This document shows, in pieces, positions 56,090 to 64,000 of a stretch of 64,000 nt of DNA. The translations under genes were made by a program, and so were the position numbers. The notes beneath the pieces were generated by a model, which made no database searches, was not told where the DNA came from, and saw only the letters and a list, made by a program, of their open reading frames with translations. The number at the start of each line of letters is the position of its first letter. Positions within the stretch are counted from its first letter, which is position 1. Source of the DNA: Amblyomma americanum (Eukaryota; Arthropoda; Arachnida; Ixodida; Ixodidae); the NCBI RefSeq assembly GCF_052857255.1, contig NC_135505.1:58250149-58314148 (forward strand), given 5' to 3'.

Positions 56090-56521
56090 CCGCTCTTCTT
56101 TTCCTCTGGCTGCTACTGAATTTTGGGTGGAAAACTTAAAGCCGTTTTTATCTGCCCATGTCGTTAGTTTGTTTACTGTCAGTTGTGTTTGTCTCTCGCT
56201 AGTTGCTACGTTTCAGGACGTGCAGGCTGGTTGATGATCATCAACATGGACTGAATACAGGATTGACTTCGGGGTTATTTTAGTTATGGAATTCATAATT
56301 ATGATAAATAGTGTCGTCCTTAATATGCAGCCCTGAGGTGCTCCTTTCTCCTGAATGAACTTCTTTGACAGTGCTGAGCGTAGGCGTACAGGAAAAAAAT
56401 GATTGGAAAGGAGGTGATTTAGGCAGCTGAAAAACGTACCGCGGATACCCAGGTCGCCTAGGTCGGGGAGGATACCGAATCTCAAGGCTGTCAAGGCTGC
56501 TCTCTTCCATGCTTGGTGCAT
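56090..56521 (-). pseudogene. LINE-D RT palm and thumb
   Basis: A 102-codon frame with QAWKRAALTALRF, FFPVRLRSALSKKFIQEKGAPQGC (motif B with QG), and SVHVDDHQ, in which the catalytic box is HVDD at 56237-56248 in place of YVDD. After a stop the thumb TVNKLTTWADKNGFKFS-like pattern can be traced to about 56090 in another frame. Confidence 0.65.
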
Positions 56522-56559
56522 TATTACTTTATTTGCTTATGTGCCATAAAACAAAATGC

Positions 56560-56880
56560 AACAACTTCATGGAACGACTTGATAGAAGGGGACCTGAGGC
56601 GGATCAATAGGCTGCAGTAGGCCGGCTGGATTAGTCGGCGGCGTCTTGCGACGCTGGCACTCGCAGCAAGTTCTTACGTAATGCCTCACAACTGCAGTAT
56701 CCCTGGGCCAGTACTACCTTTGCCGTATTCGTGCCAAAATTCGACAAAAATCCAGGTGACCAGAAGATGGGTCCTCATGGCACGTTTGCAAGACTTCGTC
56801 GCAAACAGCCGTAAGCACGGCGAGTTTATCTACTCGTTTATCTACAGCTTCCGTCGGGCTGTAGTTTTTCTTATACTGGA
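56560..56880 (-). pseudogene. pol: gypsy-3 integrase N-terminal zinc domain
   Basis: Minus strand reads TCHEDPSSGHLDFCRILARIRQR, a stop, YWPRDTAVVRHYVRTCCECQRRKTPP. This is the HHCC zinc-binding domain with all four ligands present. The reading is lost soon after VPFYQVV, before the catalytic core. Confidence 0.7.
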
Positions 56881-57034
56881 TGCCGTCGCGTAAAGAGAAC
56901 GACGACAGTTCGGGTGAGAAGATTCGCGGGGGAGACTGAGCGCTTCCTTTCAGATACTCAATGAGGGGCCGTAGTTCACTGTCGTCTCTTTGGTGTGGAA
57001 TGAGAATGGACGTGGAGATGGCGCCAAGAAAAAC

Positions 57035-58579
57035 CTAATCGTCGTCGGGGTCAGCTTGGGGCTCCTCAATAGGAGCACGAGACAAACAGTCGGCATCACT
57101 GTGCTTCCTGACAGAGCTATAGGCGATGGAGACATTCAATTCCTGATGTCGAAGTCTCCAGCGAGCAAGCAGTTCCGACAGATCTTTGAGGTTCGCCAGC
57201 CAACACAGCGAGTGGTGGTCAGTGACGACCCTAAAAGGGCGGCCATATACGTACGGGCGAAATTTAGTCACTGCCCACACAATGGCCAGGCATTATTTTT
57301 CTGTGGTGGAATAGTTTGCCTCAGATCGTGACAAGGTGCGGCTCGCGTATGCACTTACGCGTTCGAGACCATCCCGCCACTTCACAAGGACTGCACTGAG
57401 GCCGATTTAGCCTGCGTCTGTGTGCGATTCCGTGGCGGCCGACTCGTCGAAATGTCCTAGGATGGACGTACTTTGGAGACGAGTTCGGAGGTCTTCAAAG
57501 GCGTTCTGTTCTTCCAAGCACCAGAAGAACGTTTCGAAACCTTTCATGAGGCGGGTGAGGGGCTCAGTGATCTGGGAGAAGTTGGGCACAAAGCGCCGAT
57601 AATAGGCGCAGAGACCTAGAAAGCAGCCACACTTCGCTTATCATAGGGCACAGGAAAAGAGCGCACGGCGGCAGTCTTATCGGGGTCGGGTCTAACCCCT
57701 TTAGCACTCAATGTGGCCCAGAAATTTCAACTCTTCGAAAGCGAAGTGACACAATTCGGGCTTGAGGGAAAGACCGGCCGGCCGAATGGCTTCGAAACCA
57801 GCGCACAGGCGTCTCAGATACTGTTCGAACGTATCAGAGAAGATGACAACGTCATCCAAGAGCACGAGACAGGACTGCCATTTCAGATCGGCAAGAACGG
57901 TGTCCATGATCCGCTGGAAGGTTACAGGATCCGAGCACAGGCCAAAAGGGAGCATCCGGAATTCGTACAGACCTTCTGGCGTGATAAAGACAGTCTTTTC
58001 CCCGGTCGCGTTCGTCAACCTCGATTTGCCAATAGCCGCTGCGTAAATCTAGCGAAGAAAAGTAGTTGGCGCGGCGCAGCCGGTACAGGAAGTCATCAAT
58101 GCTCGGCCGAGGATAAATCCCCTTTTTTTGTGACTTTCTTTAAACGTCGGTAATCAACGCATAACCATAGGAATCCATCTTTCTTTGCTATTAAGAACAA
58201 AAGGCGACGCCCACGGGCTCGTCGACGGCTGTCTCACGTCGTCCTGGAGCATTTTTTGAACTTGGCGGCGAATGGCATCAAGCTGCTTCGAATAGAGGCG
58301 GTAAGGCGGCTGACATAACGGTCGCTGGTTGGCGTCGACTATAATTCGGTGCTTTGTGAGCAGTGAATGGCTAACCTTAGAGGTCGAGGCAAAGAAGTCG
58401 CAGAAAGACTGGATAACGCTTTCGATGCTGCGTTTCTGATTAGACGGCAGGTTCGGGTTCACGTGAGTTTTTATGGGAATGGTCGGTGCCTCCACTGATG
58501 CCGAAGCTTCGGACAAAACGTGATGTCCCGCGAATTCGCTGAGTTCTTCGATGTACGCAATAACTGTTCTGCCAGGCAA
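57035..58579 (-). pseudogene. pol: gypsy-3 RT-RNase H remnant
   Basis: Upstream spacer and RT start HRIIVDANQRPLCQPPYR and DVRQPSTSPWASPFVL; RT frame 58018-57701 with EKTVFITPEGLYEF, MLPFGLCSDPVTFQRIMD and CLVLLDDVVIFSD, where the catalytic box is LLDD; later EPLTRLMKGFETFFW (57589-57407). RNase [24 protein letters not shown] and DADCLSRAP. Several frameshifts. Confidence 0.8.
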
Positions 58580-58710
58580 ACACTAAGGTTCACAGCCAAA
58601 ATTGGTCACCAAAAGTTCGGTTCGGCCATTGTATAGTTCAACAATTCCGCGAGCAACACAGACTTGCCGAAAACAGAGCAGCTTCATGTAGGTTTCAGCG
58701 ATGCCACGAG

Positions 58711-59188
58711 TTACGGTGTGTTATCGCTATCAACAGTAACAAACATGCTAGCTCTTGACGGGATCAATACGTGGTCGTCAAAGACGCGTAACTTAGTCCC
58801 ACGTGGCTCGGGACCACCTTCAACAGGTGGTTGAGAGGAAAATGGCATGACCAGCTCCTGAATGTTGATGACAGCACCGTACTCCAGAAGGAAAAACAAA
58901 CCGAGTATCATGTCTTTGGAGCACTCGGGCTGCACAGCAAAGCAACCAGGGAACGTATCACCGAGGATCTGTATTCGTGATGTGCAGACGCCAATAGGCG
59001 TGACCACATACATGGCCGCCGGCAGTGCGGATCTGCGGTACAGACCAAGGTGTCAGAACCGTTCTGAGGGCCGTCGCTAACCGACTGCTCATTACAGAAA
59101 AATCAGCGCCGGTATCCACAAGTGCGCTCACATAGCGATTATCATGTATAACTGAGATTTTGGCAGACAACATTCGGTTACAACACAT
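58711..59188 (-). pseudogene. pol: gypsy-3 protease remnant
   Basis: YVSALVDTGADFSVMSS holds the catalytic DTG (about 59115). The next frame carries CSKDMILGLFFLLEYGAVIN, corresponding to the second ILG-D motif with the Asp lost. Confidence 0.7.
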
Positions 59189-59375
59189 CGTTGTTGTTGA
59201 GGTCGTCGGGTGAGCTCATCGTCGGTCGGGTCACCGCAGTGAATCGTCGATTTCGGCAGAACCTAGTCGGTCGAGAGGTCGAGTATTCGTCGGTTGGATC
59301 GCAGCGGTGGATAGTCGGGTGGAGTCTCTTGACTTGATCCAATAGCGGCGGCCCTACCCCCGGAGGACGCCGTCT

Positions 59376-60728
59376 TCAGTTTTCCCAAAGTGGGGACGTG
59401 CCTCTGAACTGGCCAGAAGAAGACGGGCGGCTTTGCGAAGAAAACCGTCTTGGGGATGGCCACCAGGACTGGCGTCGCTGCGAGGTCATTGGCTGCACGC
59501 TATCGGACAGGTGCTTCTTGATGTCCCGAGGCCGTTCTCCGTAGGGTGGACGAGGGGTGTCAGGTGAAAACCCTCTTAAGCCCATTCTGCGGTAGGGGCA
59601 GTGGTGAAGGATGTGGCCGGGTTCCCTGCAGTGGAAGTAGAGCGGCCTATTGTTTGGTGTACACCGAACGTGCGCTTTGCTCATGGTGGACCGGAACTCC
59701 TGCGGTACGGCGGGTACAGATGCAATTGGGTGCCGCAGGGAAGGCACAGGAGTGACGGGGGAAAAGGCTTGCCTCTCTGGCCCAGGACGGCTTTGTAGTT
59801 CTTGACTGTATGTCATCACATAGGGCGCCGGCCGCGGAGCTGGTGGCGACTGATCTGCTCGCCGGACTTCATATCGGACCGCGGCCGGTATGGCAGCGAA
59901 GCTGGCCTGTGGAGCTTCAAAGCGAAGCTTCTCGAGTTCTTTGCGCATCAGGCTCCTCAGAAGCTCTCGAAGCGCCTCAGTGGGTAGCGACGTGGGCGTA
60001 GATTGGTGAGCGGCTGCTACACTAGCCTGACGGCCGTAGTGCGCGCCCGTTCTTGCAAAGAACGCTCCATTCTTGTTGCCTCCTTGGCAAAGACGCCCAC
60101 CGTTCTTGGCGGGTCACGTACTAGTGTGGCAAAATATTGCTATTTTACGCCGCGCATTAAGTGACGTACCTTCTGGCCTCGGCCATAGCAGGGTTGGCGC
60201 GACTGAAGAGTCGCGTCATGTCCTCGATGAACACGGCGACGCTATCGTTCAGCTGCTGCGACCTCGATTGCAAGGCGATTTCGGCCTTCTCCCTTCGTTC
60301 GCTGGTGTTGAACGTGGCTAAAAACTCTCGGCGAGAGATCTACCAGTTAGTGAAGTAAGCTTTGTGGTTCTCGTACCAAGTCTTGGCCGAGTCCTGTAGT
60401 GCGAAGTAGACGTTCCGTAATTTGCGCTCGCCGTCCACTCGTTGAACCCCGCCACACGGTCAAACCTAGCCAACCAGTCTTCGACGTCCTCAAACCGATA
60501 ACCGTGGAATGATTGGGGCGGCCGAGTTGTGTGAAGGATGAACGGCTGGGCATTCCCGGACTGCTGACTTGTCTGGCTAGCCGTAGCAAATATCATGGTC
60601 CTTATCGAAGGTGAGAGTTGGCCGAACTCTGGTTGCAGGCCTCGCAGGTGGCGGCTCGCCTTGTGGACTGGTGTTGTAGCCACGCGTTGAGAACTGACTC
60701 CAAGAGTGTCCTCGAGGTCCGCGTACAT
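59376..60728 (-). pseudogene. gag: gypsy-3 Gag remnant
   Basis: Start region MYADLEDTLGV, then PPQSFHGYRFEDVEDWLARFDRVAGFNEW, a capsid-type segment. After shifts the C-terminal frame (59948-59376) has FHCREPGHILHHC, a zinc knuckle that has lost its first Cys (Tyr/Phe in its place). An internal 60000-60320 stretch is only readable in pieces. Confidence 0.7.
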
Positions 60729-60954
60729 GGGCCGTTACCCCGCACTTCCGCCAAATATGTCACCAAGAAATCGTTGACGTACGCAGGGCTGGTTTACCTA
60801 TACGCGCAAGATGCTGTTGGGAAGCACAAGGCAGCAGGAAGTTCGAGAGATGAAGACGAGAAAACACCTAGCCCCGAGATGGGTCAAGGCTTCCCAACTG
60901 CCGGTAATACAGTTCAGCCGCGATACGGCGCCACCTTAGGGGTTGGTAGTCTGG

Positions 60955-61250
60955 CAATATGGTTTCTCTTTATCAAAGAAGACTGCAAGACACTGCTATT
61001 TTTGTATAAAACCCTCTGTGTTTTCGAGGCTAACTACATGGTCAGTAGTTTATGATGCCTTTTTGAAACAGAACTTATGGATGTCAGGAAGTTCGCAGGA
61101 TTCAAGAGCTAACTGTACTCCTATATTCAGGACACTTTCCTGGGATTTGTCGAGACCACCTATAAGTGATATTGGCCTGTAACTACTAGGGAAATATGTG
61201 ATTTTCCAGGCTTCAGGAAAGCCACTATCACGGGTTTTCCACTCCACAGG
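60955..61250 (-). pseudogene. LINE-D RT finger region and motif A
   Basis: Minus strand reads GFPEAWKITYFPSSYRPISL (about 61235-61175) and later AVFFDKEKPY (motif A). The remaining sequence between is frameshifted. The region ends at the gypsy-3 border. Confidence 0.6.
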
Positions 61251-62129
61251 TATTTTTCTTTACACGAATATTCCTTTAAACGAAGGTCAAGACTGTCTCT
61301 ACGGCAGGCTGGGAATGGTGGGCAAGCACTTTATTGTGTGTCTGGTCTGTTCCTGGAACAGTCGTTCTTCCTTAAGGTAGTTCAATTAAATGGAGAGTGA
61401 TCAAATTGTTGTGCTGTTCATTTCCACCTCCACTTGTTGCAAGTTCTTGTTTTTTCGACTATATATTTGTTTTACAAATGACTGCGTATAGTGTGATGAA
61501 AGTGAAACTGTGGCGAAGTATTACCCCTAAAATTCTGCCTATTCATTTATGCTTGTTTGTGTGCCAGGTATTGTTGAAAGAGTAATTGTAAACGGCGGGA
61601 AGTTGCCATTTAATTTTACAACGTTATCCAGCATTTTAGAGATGTGATTTGACGGTTTATAGACAAAACATAACTGTGCCATGAGGCTTTCTTCACACTT
61701 CGAAGGATGTACCGAGCTTTAGCTCCTACCTTTTTAAAACTTACGAGGTTCTGTTGTGTTGGGTGCCTACGAAATTTACCCCAAGCTTTTTTGTGAATTT
61801 GTTTTGCTTCGCTGCAGTTTTGTGTCCACCAAACTTTGTGGTGTTATCGCACCACTCATGAAGACTGAGTAAAAGCCAAGTGTGAGGCAGTTAAGATAAA
61901 TTTCGTCTACTTTTCAGTTATCTGATCAAAGCTCAGTTTTTCTTAAACCATTTTTTTCTAATGCGGTTTTGGCTGTTAAAAGTTTCCAGACAGCGAAATG
62001 AAGCTTCCAACGTCGCGTTTATATTGGGATGATTTCCGGTGCAGATGTTAAACTGATTATTCACCGCTCACGTTACATGCTGTCAATGACGTCCCATTTA
62101 AAGCTGCTAAAAATGGATGGTGAACTAAA

Positions 62130-62600
62130 ACACAAATCTAAAAGCACATTTTCCACGAGGTAGGGGTGCAGTATTCAGCTTGTTCTATATTTAGAAGACA
62201 TAGGTTATTTGTTAGAACAAAATCTTCAATTGTTTGGCCTTTGAGTCGCAACGTTCGCTTCCCAAAAAAAAAGAAATGTTCGTTAAATTCCCCAACTACC
62301 AGAAAGGGCCCTGGAAGTTAATCGATCAGTACTTGTAGATCACGAACTGTTAATGTTAAATGTATATGAAGATGTAAGGAACAGATTCTTAGTGTTTTGT
62401 AGCGGACGATCCACACGGCAACCGAATGAAGTTTTGTTTTCAGTTTGATTTCTTGAGCAGGGACTCCGCTTTCAACAACAATTGCGACGCCTCCCGATAG
62501 TCTATGTGCCTGCTCGCAATCGTGTGGATGTTTTCTAATGTTCCAGGTTGTTCACGTGTTGCAGATGAAGATTGGTTTCCTCAGGACATTAAGCTACGGG
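62130..62600 (-). pseudogene. LINE-D endonuclease remnant
   Basis: Minus strand reads HRLSGGVAIVVESGVPAQEI, LQVLIDQLPGPFLVVGEFNEH (GDFN-like catalytic segment with Asp to Glu) and QTIEDFVLTNNLCLLN. This is the APE-type nuclease of Jockey/I LINEs. Stops interrupt it. Confidence 0.65.
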
Positions 62601-63103
62601 TAACATTGATCCTAAGTTATATTTTATCACTGCAATTACTCAGCAGTTTTCTACCGTTTCACTGAACTAAAAAAAAACTATGTTTATGTTTCTAAGTGGA
62701 GGAGGAGGAGAATGAAGAAAGGCAGGGAGGATTATGGAATAATAACCGAGTTTGTGCCCGGCACGGGAGGAGAGCGGTGAGAGGATAAAAAGATGCAGAG
62801 AAAATAGAGTACCAGGAAAATGAAGTCAGTATGCAAAGTCAGCAAGAGTTCGGTAAAATATCCTGCCTATCAAGCAGGCCAGAGGTTCTCAAGAAGCGGA
62901 GCAGTGCGTTGGAGGCCTTCACCGCAGATGGCATATTCAGGGCTACCAGCCGTACTCAATAAGAAGGAGTAATGGTTGGTGGAAGCTAGTATACAGCTTG
63001 CCACAGTCGACGCAGCAAAGCTTCTTCACGTCGTGGTAGGCAGGATGGAAGCCAGATTTTCAGATGGGTGGGCATAAAAGGTGATCTACTTGTGTTCTGG
63101 GCC

Positions 63104-63106
<3 letters not shown>
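62601..63106 (-). repeat. Probable LINE/SINE 3' region
   Basis: GGAGGAGGAGGAGAATGAAGAAAGGCAGGGAGG (62699-62731, shown here only by its GGA and AAGAAAGG parts) opens a roughly 400-bp unit resembling a frequent tick interspersed repeat. On minus a VDCGKLYTSFH segment recalls a LINE Cys knuckle. No certain assignment. Confidence 0.3.
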
Positions 63107-63168
<62 letters not shown>

Positions 63169-63169
63169 T
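63107..63169. repeat. (AAT)n tail of SINE
   Basis: About 20 AAT units ending AATATTAATTGG. On the minus strand it is the (ATT)n tail directly after the SINE body. Confidence 0.9.
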
Positions 63170-63485
63170 TAATTGGTTTTTGGGGAAAGGAAATGGCGCA
63201 GTATCTGTCTCATATATCGTTGGACACCTGAACCGCGCCTTAAGGGAAGAGATAAAGGAGGGAGTGAAAGACGAAAGGAAGAAGAGGTGCCGCAATGGAG
63301 GGCTCCGGAATAATTTCGACCACCTGGGTATCTTTAACATGCACTGACATCGTACAGTACACGGGCGCCTTAGCGTTTTTCCTCCATAAAAAAGCAGCCG
63401 CCGCGGTCGGGTTCGAACCCGTTATCAGGGCTCTGTCTGGGCTCTGTCTATTTTTCAACCAAAAGAGCTGTTCCGCCACTCCATA
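63170..63485 (-). repeat. tRNA-derived SINE, Ruka-like
   Basis: Minus orientation. The B-box GGTTCGAACCC is at about 63409-63419. Downstream on minus are the GTACTGTACGATGTCAGTGC block, a CCGGAGCCCTCCATTG block, AAGGCGCGGTTCAGGTGTCC and a TGCGCCATTTCC end leading into (ATT)n. The order fits the tick SINE family known as Ruka as I remember it. A 3' fragment of the same family is at 2503-2570. Confidence 0.6.
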
Positions 63486-64000
63486 GCGGGCGGAGTGGCA
63501 GTTGCATCCGTCACCTCGATAGAGGTGCTGAAGGGCTGCGGAGAAACGGCAGTTATGCGGGTTTCAGGCCTCACCGGACGAAGGGAAGTCCTGCGGGATG
63601 CCGACCCATGGACCAGTGCTCTCTACTTTGCTTTGGCGATGGCCTGGGCGCAGCACACCTATGATCCGTGGCCAAACCATTGGCAATGAAGCATCTTGGG
63701 GGCTAGGGTTGTAGTGCATGACATAAGCTTTAAGGTACCCAACTTCGATGATATCAGGCAAGGTGCTGGCGTTAAACGCAACTAGCATGTGTTTAGTGTC
63801 TATTTATTTGTTTTTCTGCGCATTTTGATCATTTGAACGTTAATTACATTTTGGTGTTCGAGCCCTTGAAGCGTTTCATTTTCTGTTAGATTGATGAAGT
63901 CAATTTTATTGATTACGGCTCGGACTGAGTTATGAGATCGGTGGGAAGTCACGGAGATAGCAACGTTCCCTACAGATGTAATGTTTGAGACTTTCGAGCA
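63486..64000. other. Unrecognised DNA at window end
   Basis: No gene or repeat recognised; short frames only. Confidence 0.4.

Larger units (their letters stand above)
56535..60953 (-). mobile_element. gypsy-3: decayed Ty3/gypsy element without 3' end
   Basis: Minus strand, in order: probable partial 5' LTR/leader (60953-60730), gag (60728-59376), protease (59188-58958), RT (58579-57400), RNase H (57280-57035) and the first third of integrase (56880-56560). The integrase catalytic core and 3' LTR are missing at about 56535. Leader sequence includes CTTGGTGACATATTTGGCGGAAG (about 60775-60752). No target duplication could be identified. Many stops and shifts. Confidence 0.75.
56090..62600 (-). 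mobile_element. LINE-D: Jockey/I-like element split by gypsy-3
   Basis: Minus-strand remnant in two blocks: 62600-60955 (endonuclease and first part of RT) and 56521-56090 (rest of RT palm and thumb). The first block stops inside RT motif A (AVFFDKEKPY, about 60995-60965) and the second resumes with QAWKRAAL, the next expected residues. Between them lies gypsy-3. Heavily decayed. Confidence 0.65.

Overview
The window looks like repeat-rich nuclear DNA of an arachnid, most probably a hard tick (Ixodidae). This rests on low AT-rich gene density, Penelope-like elements and CR1/Jockey/I-type LINEs, tRNA-derived SINE remains resembling the tick Ruka family, interspersed units of a kind common in ixodid genomes, and one divergent chemosensory ionotropic receptor gene. 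The species call is an inference; no rRNA, mitochondrial or other diagnostic locus is present. Nothing bacterial, no operons and no CRISPR array are visible.

Layout. 1-12640: diffuse repeats, including a SINE fragment with a palindrome (2477-2570), two 3' ends of one LINE family (2650-2960 and 9927-11878), a promoter-like E-box/NRF1 block (2990-3310), a Penelope-like fragment with a SINE inside it (6030-7560), a GC-rich block (7700-8300) and a possible last exon with poly(A) signal (8997-9282). 12648-30057: one four-level nest. A minus-strand Penelope-like element (PLE) is split by a 5'-truncated CR1-like LINE, and the LINE is itself split by two Ty3/gypsy LTR retrotransposons only 94 bp apart: gypsy-1 (13348-20054, plus) and gypsy-2 (20149-25363, minus). 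Both gypsy elements have matching 4-bp target-site duplications (GCAA and CAGT). 30060-35480: mainly unrecognised DNA with a diverged repeat. 35483-37306: a 607-codon intronless receptor gene, the only convincing host protein gene. 37310-45410: mostly unrecognised, but with an I-type LINE remnant (40810-41880) cut by a 154-bp palindromic insert with a 12-bp duplication. 45414-54178: four copies of one LINE family, each bordered by AAT/ATT microsatellite. 54480-54870: a degenerate palindromic repeat. 56090-62600: a Jockey/I-like LINE remnant split by a decayed third gypsy element. 63107-63485: a SINE with an ATT-repeat tail.

The most unusual object is gypsy-1. Between intact LTRs and a perfect target duplication its interior is a mosaic: LTR, gag, protease, RT-RNase H, then an inverted LTR piece that stops exactly at the end of the 18-nt primer-binding site, then short direct and inverted pieces of pol and gag joined at 2-4 nt overlaps, then polypurine tract and LTR. 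This suggests repeated template switching before integration. Most other coding sequences are decayed mobile elements; the receptor gene is the only one predicted to serve the host.
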